26,836 nt of DNA, from assembly GCA_031388585.1 (NCBI GenBank), contig JANMRU010000082.1, positions 1-26,836 on the forward strand, read 5' to 3'. Position numbers and translations under genes: made by a program. A model generated the notes under the pieces. That model had not been told where the DNA came from. It saw only the letters and a program-made list of their open reading frames with translations, and searched no databases. The stretch comes from PCC-6802 sp031388585 (GTDB taxonomy: Bacteria; Cyanobacteriota; Cyanobacteriia; Pseudanabaenales; Pseudanabaenaceae). Shown piece after piece: positions 15,278-22,822 of this stretch; position 1 is the first letter of the stretch; every line of letters starts with the position of its first letter.

Positions 15278-15700
15278 CTACACTGCCTCAATCTTAACTG
15301 AGACGATCTTATCGCCTTTACGGATGGCATTAACTACATCCATATCTGCGGTTTGTCCAAAGACAGTATGAACTCCATCTAAGTGCGCCTGGGGTGAGTG
15401 ACAGATAAAAAATTGACTGCCACCGGTATTGGGACCAGCATGAGCCATGGATAGGGTACCAGCTAAATGCTTGTTTTTATTGATCTCGCAGGGGATTTTG
15501 TAGCCAGGCCCACCCGTTCCATCTCCACGAGGGCAACCACCCTGGATCATAAAATCGGGGATAACGCGATGGAATGGTAGACCATCGTAAAACCCCTTTT
15601 CAGCTAGATCGACAAAGTTTTGTACCGTATTTGGAGCATCTTTATCAAATAATTCTAAATTAATGGTGCCTTTATCGGTTTCCAAAATAGCGCGAGTCAT
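15278..15700 (-). CDS. cyclophilin-type peptidyl-prolyl cis-trans isomerase
   Basis: Speeds cis-trans isomerisation at proline bonds during protein folding. The 140-residue protein has no signal peptide and is the short cytoplasmic cyclophilin type. The active-site run PFHRVIPDFMIQGG (about residues 42-55) holds the catalytic Arg. It is followed by GDGTGGPGYKIPCE, LSMAHAGPNTGGSQFFI and HLDGVHTVFGQ, all diagnostic. AAGGA lies about 9 bases before the ATG at 15700. The 219-base gap upstream is shared with the divergent phasin-like gene and must hold promoters for both. Confidence 0.95.
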   Translation of the reverse strand: MTRAILETDKGTINLELFDKDAPNTVQNFVDLAEKGFYDGLPFHRVIPDFMIQGGCPRGDGTGGPGYKIPCEINKNKHLAGTLSMAHAGPNTGGSQFFICHSPQAHLDGVHTVFGQTADMDVVNAIRKGDKIVSVKIEAV

Positions 15701-15919
15701 AATTTCTTCCTTAATTAATCTTGAATTACATTGTCTGAATGATCTGCGATCGCGCCTTACATAACCTTAAATTACTGCTATAGCTCGATCTCAAGCATAA
15801 GCGATGCATATGGCAGAATGCAGCGCGCGGCTTTCCCCTGCCAGTTTATCCTCCTAAGCTACCAAAGTAGTGTTTTTCTAAGTAAGAATGTATTAGAGCA
15901 GCGACGAGATTAATGAAGT

Positions 15920-16240
15920 ATGGATAACAATTTGCTGAAACAGCTACTGATGATTGGTGTGGGTACAACCTCAATCGTAGCGGAAAGACTTAAAGAGGTA
16001 ACGGATGAGTGGGTCAAGGACGGTAAGATCGATCCGAAACAGGCAACCGACTTTATTAACGATATGACCGATCGCTTTAAAAGCGATCAGGTAAATCTGG
16101 AAACGCTGATCCAGCGACAGATTCGCAATGTCATGCAGGATCTTGGTGTCCCCCGTCAGAATGAAATTGATGAACTGCGCGGACGCATCGATCGCCTAGA
16201 ACGACAGGTAAGAGAAATGGAGGATAAAAATTGGCGCTGA
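15920..16240 (+). CDS. phasin-like small helical protein
   Basis: A 106-residue, all-helical protein resembling short phasin-family proteins of cyanobacteria. Those are often annotated from the segment seen here as LKEVTDEWVKDGKIDPKQAT and DMTDRFKSDQ. The last 30 residues, EIDELRGRIDRLERQVREME, have heptad spacing and should form a coiled coil for oligomerisation. Whether it coats polyhydroxyalkanoate granules cannot be told, because no PHA genes are nearby. Its 3' end overlaps rsmI by 10 bases and its own codons contain the rsmI ribosome binding site, so the two are surely cotranscribed. Confidence 0.7.
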   Translation: MDNNLLKQLLMIGVGTTSIVAERLKEVTDEWVKDGKIDPKQATDFINDMTDRFKSDQVNLETLIQRQIRNVMQDLGVPRQNEIDELRGRIDRLERQVREMEDKNWR

Positions 16241-17109
16241 CCGAGGCAACACAGGTGGGAACGCTTTATTTAGTAGGTACTCCCATTGGCAATCTGGACG
16301 ATATCACGATGCGGGCAGTGAAAACTCTACAATCCGTAGATTTAATTGCTGCCGAAGATACCCGACACACGGGCAAGCTCCTAAAGCACTGGCAAATCGA
16401 GACTCCGCAGCTGAGCTACCACGACCATAACAGTCATGGTCGTATCCCCGAGCTGATTGACCGTCTTCAGGATGGTAAGGCGATCGCCCTGGTTACGGAT
16501 GCAGGAATGCCTGGAATTTCCGATCCTGGCTATGAACTGGTGAAAGCTTGCATTGAGGCTGATATTTGTGTTGTCCCCATACCTGGTGTCACGGCAGTAA
16601 TTACAGCTCTGACTGCTTCTGGGTTGCCAACGCAGAGATTTGTATTTGAGGGGTTTTTGCCCACAGATAATCAGGAGAGGCAATCGCGTTTAGAGGCATT
16701 GGCCATTGAGTCTCGTACTATCCTCCTGTATGAGTCCCCACACCGATTGTTAGAAACTTTGCAAGATCTTGCCGCACAGTTAGAACCAACCAGAAATATC
16801 GCGATCGCCCGTGAGTTGACTAAACTCCATGAAGAATTTTGGCGCGGAGATCTTGAAGGCGCGATCGCGCATTACACGACTCAAGCCCCGAGAGGTGAAT
16901 TTACACTCGTCATCGATGGCGCTGTTGATAGGCAAATTATCTGGACGCAGGCGCAATTATTATCTGAACTCAAAGCAATTATGTGCTCTGGTGTATCGCG
17001 ATCGCAGGCTAGCCGCCAGCTCGCAGCAGTTTCGCTGTTACCGCGCCGCCAGCTTTACCAACTAGCTTTGAGCGTCGATTTGGAGCAAAGCATTACAGTA
17101 ACTGATTAA
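16231..17109 (+). CDS. rsmI: 16S rRNA (cytidine-1402 2'-O)-methyltransferase
   Basis: Uses S-adenosylmethionine to methylate the ribose of C1402 in 16S rRNA, tuning decoding at the P site. The 292-residue protein shows the family motifs in order: GTLYLVGTPIGNLDDITMRA, LIAAEDTRHTGKLL, SYHDHNSHGRIPELI, LVTDAGMPGISDPGYELV, PIPGVTAVITALTASGLPT and FVFEGFLP. YESPHRLLETL and ARELTKLHEEFWRG follow. The start codon is TTG at 16231; GGAGG at 16219-16223 is placed 7 bases before it. The start lies inside the phasin-like gene, suggesting translational coupling. The last 48 bases overlap the convergent PatD-like gene. Confidence 0.95.
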   Translation: MALTEATQVGTLYLVGTPIGNLDDITMRAVKTLQSVDLIAAEDTRHTGKLLKHWQIETPQLSYHDHNSHGRIPELIDRLQDGKAIALVTDAGMPGISDPGYELVKACIEADICVVPIPGVTAVITALTASGLPTQRFVFEGFLPTDNQERQSRLEALAIESRTILLYESPHRLLETLQDLAAQLEPTRNIAIARELTKLHEEFWRGDLEGAIAHYTTQAPRGEFTLVIDGAVDRQIIWTQAQLLSELKAIMCSGVSRSQASRQLAAVSLLPRRQLYQLALSVDLEQSITVTD

Positions 17110-17478
17110 CATCCCGAGGCGATCGCTGGCTTGCTGCTGTCTTTTGGCGATCGTGTCGGGGTTGCGGGCAGCATGTAGCATCGTGAGATCAGCCCCCAGC
17201 AAGCGCATTTGTTTATTAACTTCCACATAATGCGCTACTACTAATTCCTCTGAGATCTCAGATTCCATCTCGGATGCTTCCCGCCGCTCAGATTGCTCGT
17301 CATCGTTGTAATTGCGACCAGCAGCGTCTAATATTTGGGTCTGAAAAAAATCCTGTACTTGGGTATGAAAAGCCAGTAATTTCTTGATGCTACCTTGCTC
17401 CAACCCTTGCGCTAGGCGTTCTTTCATGTCCTCAAACTGACTTTTCAGACTAATATATTTTGCTGGCTGGTACACCAT
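17062..17478 (-). CDS. PatD-like protein (tentative)
   Basis: A 138-residue acidic, helical protein. The order KKLLAFHTQVQDFFQTQI, then VEVNKQMRLLGADLTMLHAA, then RQQQASDRLGMLISYCNALL resembles the cyanobacterial PatD family. PatD was named for controlling heterocyst frequency in Anabaena, but it also occurs in species without heterocysts. I recall this similarity rather than having tested it. No Shine-Dalgarno sequence is visible before the ATG at 17478; ATG codon 18 is an alternative. It converges on rsmI with a 48-base overlap, so the two could interfere by antisense transcription. Confidence 0.6.
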   Translation of the reverse strand: MVYQPAKYISLKSQFEDMKERLAQGLEQGSIKKLLAFHTQVQDFFQTQILDAAGRNYNDDEQSERREASEMESEISEELVVAHYVEVNKQMRLLGADLTMLHAARNPDTIAKRQQQASDRLGMLISYCNALLQIDAQS

Positions 17479-17577
17479 ACTAATTTTTTGTTCTGAACAC
17501 TTTCAAAAACTATTACACCATGATAGAAAATACTTATTCGTAGATCGCACCAATTAATAAAGAAGATTTCTTCCAAC

Positions 17578-17695
17578 TATAGCTAACGCCAATTAGGTTA
17601 GGTCGGGGAGGAGGGGTTGGTTCTACCCCTCCGTGGGGGCATTGCCCCCACACCCCCAATTAAAATCTGTCAATACGATCTTGGCGCTGGCTATA
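17578..17695. repeat. MITE-like dispersed repeat, copy 3
   Basis: This copy is 118 bases from TATAGCTAACGCC to GGCGCTGGCTATA, with inverted ends. It shares CCAATTAGGTTAGG, the palindrome TGGGGGCATTGCCCCCA and CCCAATTAAAATCTGTC with the other copies. It adds GAGGGGTTGGTTCTACCCCTC, a longer hairpin arm. It lies 30 bases upstream of the PH-like membrane protein gene. The frame of that gene stays open into the repeat, so a start placed inside the repeat would be an artefact. Confidence 0.78.
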
Positions 17696-17725
17696 CTTAA
17701 TCCCAAAAATGAAAATTCTACGACT

Positions 17726-18232
17726 ATGAATAGTTTGATAGAGCAAGTTTATAAGTATCAGTTAAAGAGAAAAGGGGTGGCTTGGGTCACTATCTTTATT
17801 GGTGCGCTGGCGATCGCGATCGCTTATTTTGCCTCGACTAATATTCGCGGCATTCGATTTACCAGAAGTGGCACAGCTCTAGCTACAGGCGAAGCTACAA
17901 TCTTTCTGTGGGTTCTATTTGGATTGCTTTTCGCGACAACTTTATTTCTCGTCTTTTTGCTAGTCACCAGTTACCGCGTGCAGCAGCGGATAGCATTTAC
18001 TGATACAGAGGTTATTGTCCCAAGGTCATTCTGGAGTTCCAGGGAAAAGCATATTGACTACGATGACATTCAAGACATCTCCATTCGCAACGAACAACAT
18101 CAAAGATGGCTTGTAATTAAGCATTCTGGCGGCAAGAGCAATATCTCTGGGGCGATGCTAGAAAATAGCAAAATTTTTGAAGAAGTTGTCAATTTGCTAG
18201 TCGAAAAAGTCAGGAATGCTCGTGACTCATGA
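17726..18232 (+). CDS. membrane protein with bacterial PH-like domain
   Basis: A 168-residue protein of unknown role. Two transmembrane helices at about residues 18-38 and 57-80 are followed by a cytoplasmic PH-like domain with the typical run RIAFTDTEVIVPRSFWSSRE and IDYDDIQDISIRN. Similar membrane-anchored PH domains exist in many bacteria without an assigned function. I take the ATG at 17726, giving MNSLIEQVYKYQ. The frame is open further upstream, but that part is repeat copy 3. Codons 29-33 contain two overlapping HIP1 octamers (17810-17823). Its stop is 6 bases from that of the convergent NYN nuclease. Confidence 0.72.
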   Translation: MNSLIEQVYKYQLKRKGVAWVTIFIGALAIAIAYFASTNIRGIRFTRSGTALATGEATIFLWVLFGLLFATTLFLVFLLVTSYRVQQRIAFTDTEVIVPRSFWSSREKHIDYDDIQDISIRNEQHQRWLVIKHSGGKSNISGAMLENSKIFEEVVNLLVEKVRNARDS

Positions 18233-18238
18233 ATCAGC

Positions 18239-18784
18239 TTATTCCAAATCTTTGCGCAATTTTTTTAAGCGTTTTCTCGTATCTTCATCGATTAAGTTCC
18301 CTAACATGCCTTTGGGTGATTCCTTTTGCGGTTTCTGTCGATGCTTCACCGAACAAATTGCGGCTATGACTTCGTGCTCTAAAGTCTGGGATGACATCCA
18401 CTCAGCACCAAAACCTACGGCGGTTAATTGCTGCGCTCGATCTGATGTGACGACAATAATTCGCTTAAGGTGGCGCAAGGGATGTCGATATAACTGGGCG
18501 CAAATCCTTTCTATATAAGTGTCAGCAGTCTGTTTGTGTTCAGTAAAATAAAGCTTCAGGTTCTTCGTCACTTTCTCTGTCACACCTGAAGTCGCAATAT
18601 TATAAGCATCAAATACAAGTGTCGTCTGATAACCATGATAGGCACTGAAGTTAGTCATGATCTCAACTAACTCCTGACGCGCAGAATCAAAGCCCTGAAC
18701 GTCACGGATCACCTGTAAACTTCGCCAAGCTCCCATAACGTTGTATCCATCAACCAACATGACTGGCGGGTGAGTTTGAGACAT
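18239..18784 (-). CDS. YacP/Rae1-like NYN-domain ribonuclease
   Basis: A 181-residue NYN-domain protein of the YacP group; its Bacillus member Rae1 cuts mRNA on the ribosome. Acidic metal-binding residues typical of the PIN/NYN fold are visible: D12 in LVDGYNVMGAW, D59 in VFDAYN, D88 in TADTYIE and D114 in VTSDRAQQ. TAVGFGAEWMSS completes the family pattern. The basic tail, TRKRLKKLRKDLE, could bind RNA. It lies 30 bases downstream of clpX on the same strand and may be part of the tig-clpP-clpX transcript. Confidence 0.85.
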   Translation of the reverse strand: MSQTHPPVMLVDGYNVMGAWRSLQVIRDVQGFDSARQELVEIMTNFSAYHGYQTTLVFDAYNIATSGVTEKVTKNLKLYFTEHKQTADTYIERICAQLYRHPLRHLKRIIVVTSDRAQQLTAVGFGAEWMSSQTLEHEVIAAICSVKHRQKPQKESPKGMLGNLIDEDTRKRLKKLRKDLE

Positions 18785-18814
18785 GTTGGCATTAAAACCT
18801 ACCCCCTAAGGAAA

Positions 18815-20167
18815 CTAGGCCGACTCTGACTTGGGTAATGAAGAAGGATGCAGCAACAGTTCCGCTGTGGATAGTTGCTCGACCATCTCAGGCGTAATCA
18901 GGCAGCGAGTCACATCTTTACGCGAAGGTAACTCGTACATCACATCTAGCATCAATTGCTCGACAATGCCCCGCAAAGCTCTTGCCCCAGTTTTACGTCT
19001 ATAAGCTTCCTTGGCGATCGCCTTAATCGCCGCAGGTTGAAACTCTAATTGCACGTTATCCATCTTTAGCAGTTTTTGATATTGCTTGACTAGTGCGCTG
19101 CGTGGCTCGGTCAAGATCGAAGTTAGCGTACTTTCATCTAGCGGATCGACTACAGCAGTGACAGGAACACGACCGATAAACTCGGGAATCATGCCAAATT
19201 TAACCAGATCGTCGGGCTGTACGTTCTTCAAAATGTCCGCTGTGCGCTTTTCCTTGGGCACCACTTCCCCTTGCTGGATAAAACCCATCGATTTTTTGCC
19301 AATGCGCTGCTCGATCGCTTTTTCTAAGCCCACAAAAGCTCCGCCGCAGATAAACAAGATATTTTTGGTATCGATTTGAATGCAGTCCTGGTAAGGATGC
19401 TTGCGTCCTCCCTGGGGCGGGACATTAGCGATCGTCCCTTCCAGCATTTTTAGCAAAGCTTGCTGCACGCCCTCACCGGAAACATCACGGGTGATGGAGG
19501 TATTTTCGCTCTTGCGCGCGATCTTATCGATTTCGTCAATATAGATAATGCCGCGCTGAGCCTCTTCCACATCTAGATCGGCAACCTGTAGCAGTCTTAG
19601 CAGAATATTCTCCACATCCTCACCGACGTAGCCTGCCTCAGTCAGGGTAGTGGCATCAGCAACGGCAAATGGTACATCTAGCATCTCCGCCAGGGTTTGA
19701 GCCAGCAAGGTTTTGCCACATCCTGTCGGGCCAATCAGCAAAATATTTGACTTTTGCAGCTCCACACCATCTTCGTTGCCAGCATTCTTAGGGCTCGAAG
19801 AATTTGGCGATTGCAGGAAACTAAGGCGCTTGTAGTGGTTGTAAACGGCAACTGAAAGAACTTTTTTGGCTTCATCTTGACCGATCACATTTTCGTCAAG
19901 ATAATGCTTAATATCTCGCGGCTTGGGGATTTGGCTGAGGTTTAAACTTCCACTAGATTTATTCTTGCGCTTTTCTGGCTGCGGTTCCTTACGTTGAGGC
20001 GCTTGAGGCGAAGTACCATTAAACAGCTCTTCATCCAAGATTTCGTTACACAAATCAACGCATTCGTCGCAAATGTATACGCCAGGTCCGGCAATTAGCT
20101 TGCGAACCTGTTCTTGGGATTTACCGCAAAATGAGCATTTGAGGTGGGAGTCATATTTACTTGGCAT
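18815..20167 (-). CDS. clpX: ATP-dependent Clp protease ATP-binding subunit ClpX
   Basis: An AAA+ unfoldase that feeds substrates into ClpP. The 450-residue protein has an N-terminal zinc-binding domain with C11, C14, C33 and C36, then a charged linker (51-75). The AAA+ module has Walker A GPTGCGKT at 146-153, Walker B IIYIDEIDKIA and the pore motif GYVGED. The ClpP-docking loop reads KKSMGF, where other bacteria have IGF. The C-terminal region with KTGARALRGIVEQL is the sensor-2 helix. It follows clpP by 10 bases, so they form one operon. The next gene is the NYN nuclease. Confidence 0.97.
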   Translation of the reverse strand: MPSKYDSHLKCSFCGKSQEQVRKLIAGPGVYICDECVDLCNEILDEELFNGTSPQAPQRKEPQPEKRKNKSSGSLNLSQIPKPRDIKHYLDENVIGQDEAKKVLSVAVYNHYKRLSFLQSPNSSSPKNAGNEDGVELQKSNILLIGPTGCGKTLLAQTLAEMLDVPFAVADATTLTEAGYVGEDVENILLRLLQVADLDVEEAQRGIIYIDEIDKIARKSENTSITRDVSGEGVQQALLKMLEGTIANVPPQGGRKHPYQDCIQIDTKNILFICGGAFVGLEKAIEQRIGKKSMGFIQQGEVVPKEKRTADILKNVQPDDLVKFGMIPEFIGRVPVTAVVDPLDESTLTSILTEPRSALVKQYQKLLKMDNVQLEFQPAAIKAIAKEAYRRKTGARALRGIVEQLMLDVMYELPSRKDVTRCLITPEMVEQLSTAELLLHPSSLPKSESA

Positions 20168-20177
20168 ATTAGCTATC

Positions 20178-20864
20178 TCAATTGGCTACGCTGGCGAGAA
20201 CAGGAGCTGGGTGAATTAACGACTTCTTTTGTGTAACTTGATCGATCAAACCATACTGTTTTGCTTCCTCTGGAGACATAAAAAAGTCCCTTTCAGTGTC
20301 GCGCTCAATCTTTTCCAGGGGTTGACCAGTATGATCTGCCAACAGACGATTCAGTGTGTCCTTGTGGTGTTGAATTTCTTTCGCCTGAATTTCGATATCG
20401 ATCGCTTGCCCCCTCGCCCCACCCAGAGGCTGATGAATCATGATTCGCGCGTTAGGCAAAGATAAACGCTTACCCTTAGTGCCAGCCGACAACAGAAACG
20501 CCCCCATACTAGCAGCTAGCCCCATGCATATAGTGTACACATCTGGTCTAACGTGCTTAATGGTGTCATAAATTGCCATGCCAGCAGTCACAGAGCCACC
20601 CGGAGAATTGATATAAATGTATATATCCTTTTCGGGGTCTTCAGCTTCTAGAAACAAAAGCTGGGACATGATTACATTTGCCAGGGAATCGTCAACCTGT
20701 GCTCCGAGAAAAATAATACGCTCGCGCAAGAGGCGGGAAAATATGTCAAATGCCCTCTCTCCTCTACCAGATTGCTCGATCACCATCGGGACGACTTCGT
20801 TAATTGTCATACCTGAGGTAAAAACTTGGCTATTAGGCTGAGCTGAATTCTGAGGTTTTAACAT
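20178..20864 (-). CDS. clpP: ATP-dependent Clp protease proteolytic subunit ClpP
   Basis: The serine peptidase that forms the double-ring barrel of the Clp protease. The catalytic triad is S119 in GLAASMGAFLL, H144 in MIHQPLGG and D193 in TERDFF. INSPGGSVTAGMAIYDT holds the oxyanion-forming region. At 228 residues it is slightly long; the first 18 residues are not conserved in the family, and an internal ATG at codon 19 is a possible alternative start. Cyanobacteria carry several clpP genes; this copy lies directly before clpX, so ClpX is its likely partner. A 345-base gap separates it from tig upstream. Confidence 0.96.
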   Translation of the reverse strand: MLKPQNSAQPNSQVFTSGMTINEVVPMVIEQSGRGERAFDIFSRLLRERIIFLGAQVDDSLANVIMSQLLFLEAEDPEKDIYIYINSPGGSVTAGMAIYDTIKHVRPDVYTICMGLAASMGAFLLSAGTKGKRLSLPNARIMIHQPLGGARGQAIDIEIQAKEIQHHKDTLNRLLADHTGQPLEKIERDTERDFFMSPEEAKQYGLIDQVTQKKSLIHPAPVLASVAN

Positions 20865-21209
20865 GCTTTCACTGACTTTCTAATTTGCAGTATTACTTCA
20901 CTGAGAGCTATTATGCCTCAGATTTTATGGATCTAGGTGTGCTTGAACTTTTGTATCTTTTATTGCAGTTTCTGTATTTAAGATTCGCGATCACGGCGAT
21001 CACGGCAGGATTTCCCCCGCAACAACTTCATAGGGTTATCGAAATGAATCTCGCAGAGAAAACTCATTGAAAATTCATTTCGCTATTCAAACAAAAAATG
21101 TACCGAATAGAAGAGGGGGGTATCGCCACCGTGCCTGCCCCCACATATCGCGGCGAACGGGGAGGCATTACCACAACAAGTTTTTTCTTGAACTGAATAT
21201 TTTATTTGC
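20865..21209. other. tig-clpP intergenic region with inverted repeats
   Basis: This 345-base gap between tig and clpP contains no gene I can support. A perfect 10-base inverted repeat, CGAAATGAAT (21040-21049) and ATTCATTTCG (21073-21082), has a 23-base loop. A second hairpin pairs TGCCT-CCCC (21132-21141) with GGGGAGGCA (21159-21167). GATCACGGC is duplicated in tandem near 20991-21008. A possible -10, CATAAT, reads toward clpP at about 20909-20914. The gap probably ends tig transcription and starts clpP, but the elements are not proven. Confidence 0.45.
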
Positions 21210-22580
21210 TTAATCTTCAGCAGCCTCTAGTTCAGCAGCTTCAGGATCGATTTCTGGTTCTAACGATCCCTCAGGCACAAATTCAATTTGGGCATTCTGC
21301 TTTAAGAACTCAATGGCCTTTTCGGTAACAATCTCATCCAGTACTACTTGATTGAGTTTTGTTGGATCGACCTCTTCTTCTGTCAAAGATTGCAGAATTT
21401 CTGCTGCCCGTTTGTCAGATTCTTCCTTTGCAACTTCTATATTTTCTAGTTTAGCAACTTCGGCAAGAGCTAATGTGCGCTTGATTCGTCCGATCGCTTC
21501 GGGTTCGTTCATGCGGCGCATTTCACCGATAAACTCTTTGGTAAAGAGCTGCTTCACCAGTTTTGCACCTTCAGCACTGCGTTGCAGATACATGGCCTGC
21601 TGCTGGATCATAAAGCTGGTTTCTTGTTCGATCAGACTAGCAGGAATATCAACCTCTAATTTTTCAACTAGAGCACCAAGAATTGCTTTTTCAGTATTCT
21701 CATTAGTTTTATCTTCAGCCTCTTCAACTGCGCGTTCTTCTAGATACTGTCGCAACTCAGCCATGGTCTCTTTTTCGCTGATCGATTTGGCAAAGTCGTC
21801 ATCAAGAGCAGGTAGTTCGCGCGCTTTGATATCCTTGATCGTCACGACAAAATTTGCGGGTTTACCGGCAAATTCCTGGTTAGAAAATGACGCGGGTAAT
21901 GTGGCGGTAATTTCCTTGGTTTGATCCACCTCCATACCCACCATGCCCTCGATTAATTCGGGGATGAAATTTTCTACATCCATGTCAAGTTGGAAATCTT
22001 CTGCACCAGCGCCCGCAATCTCCTCACTATCATCTGGGTTAAGTGCTTTCAGATCGATCGTGGCAACGTCATCTATTTGTAAACCCCGATCTTCAACTGG
22101 AACTAGTGTGGAGTTTTTGACTTGAAATTCGTGCAGCGTCTTGTCAATCTGCTCTAGCTTTGGCTCAATTTTTTCTGCCTTAACGCTAAGCCCCTTGTAG
22201 TCGGTGAGTGTAACTTCTGGCTGCACGTCGATCGCAGCGCGAAAATTAAATGTTTGGCCAAAGGCGAAGCTTGTCAACAACTCTTCAATTGGAGTGATCA
22301 GCTCAAAACTGCCAATCGTGATCAGTTCCTTTTGCTCTGCCAGGGCCTGTTTGAGACTTTCCTCTAGCAGTTCCTCTAGTACTCCTGCCTTGAGTTGTTC
22401 TGCGCCAACTTGACGCATGACAAGCTGCTTAGGTGCTTTACCCTTGCGAAATCCTGGTACTTGACTCGACCGAGTCAAGTTTTTTACAGTGCGATCGTAA
22501 ATCGCCTGTGATTTTGCTCCCTCTACTTCAATTTCAAAGCATATTTGGCTTTTTGGGAGTTTTTCTAGGGTAACCTTCAT
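21210..22580 (-). CDS. tig: trigger factor, ribosome-associated chaperone
   Basis: A folding chaperone at the ribosome exit tunnel, 456 residues. The N-terminal ribosome-binding domain (1-115) carries GFRKGKAPKQ, the loop that contacts ribosomal protein L23. The FKBP-like isomerase domain (about 165-245) begins near VEDRGLQIDDVATIDLKALN. The long helical C-terminal arm follows and contains VEKLEVDIPASLIEQET. The tail, EPEIDPEAAELEAAED, is very acidic. It opens the tig-clpP-clpX cluster, a common bacterial order. A good promoter lies at 22656-22683. Confidence 0.96.
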   Translation of the reverse strand: MKVTLEKLPKSQICFEIEVEGAKSQAIYDRTVKNLTRSSQVPGFRKGKAPKQLVMRQVGAEQLKAGVLEELLEESLKQALAEQKELITIGSFELITPIEELLTSFAFGQTFNFRAAIDVQPEVTLTDYKGLSVKAEKIEPKLEQIDKTLHEFQVKNSTLVPVEDRGLQIDDVATIDLKALNPDDSEEIAGAGAEDFQLDMDVENFIPELIEGMVGMEVDQTKEITATLPASFSNQEFAGKPANFVVTIKDIKARELPALDDDFAKSISEKETMAELRQYLEERAVEEAEDKTNENTEKAILGALVEKLEVDIPASLIEQETSFMIQQQAMYLQRSAEGAKLVKQLFTKEFIGEMRRMNEPEAIGRIKRTLALAEVAKLENIEVAKEESDKRAAEILQSLTEEEVDPTKLNQVVLDEIVTEKAIEFLKQNAQIEFVPEGSLEPEIDPEAAELEAAED

Positions 22581-22655
22581 TGTTTGCTCAAAGTTCTAAA
22601 GTTGCAGTTGTGCCAGCGATTGGCAGATATCTAGTTTATACCAGCTTGTCATTTC

Positions 22656-22683
22656 ATTATAGATACCGATTGTGAAGTAGCAA
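22656..22683 (-). promoter_or_regulatory. putative sigma70 promoter of tig
   Basis: On the minus strand TTGCTA (22683-22678) and a perfect TATAAT (22661-22656) are spaced 16 bases apart. Transcription would start near 22649, giving a leader of about 70 bases before the tig ATG at 22580. Confidence 0.55.
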
Positions 22684-22762
22684 GATTGTTACAACTTCAA
22701 TTACCATGGACTTACAGCCAATTGCAGTCAAAACCGCCACGGATAAAATGACTAAAACCCGA

Positions 22763-22781
22763 GCGGGGGCTACGCCCCTGC
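22763..22781 (-). terminator. hairpin terminator downstream of the NatD-like gene
   Basis: On the minus strand GGGGC-GTA-GCCCC forms a tight hairpin. Outer GC/GC pairs extend it across one mismatch. TCGGGTTTT follows. It lies 42 bases beyond the permease stop codon and before the tig promoter is reached. Confidence 0.55.
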
Positions 22782-22822
22782 GACCTGTTTTTTGTGATGG
22801 ACTTGATCGAAAACTGCTGTAA

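Noticed and set aside
17633..17725. Upstream extension of the PH-like membrane protein gene
   Set aside because: The added 31 codons lie in repeat copy 3 and its flank; the sequence is Pro/Asn-rich and unlike a conserved N-terminus. The ATG at 17726 gives a natural start.
21352..21924. 190-codon plus-strand open frame antisense to tig
   Set aside because: It is Ser/Arg/Ile-rich, has no ribosome binding site and lies entirely within the well-supported trigger factor gene on the other strand.
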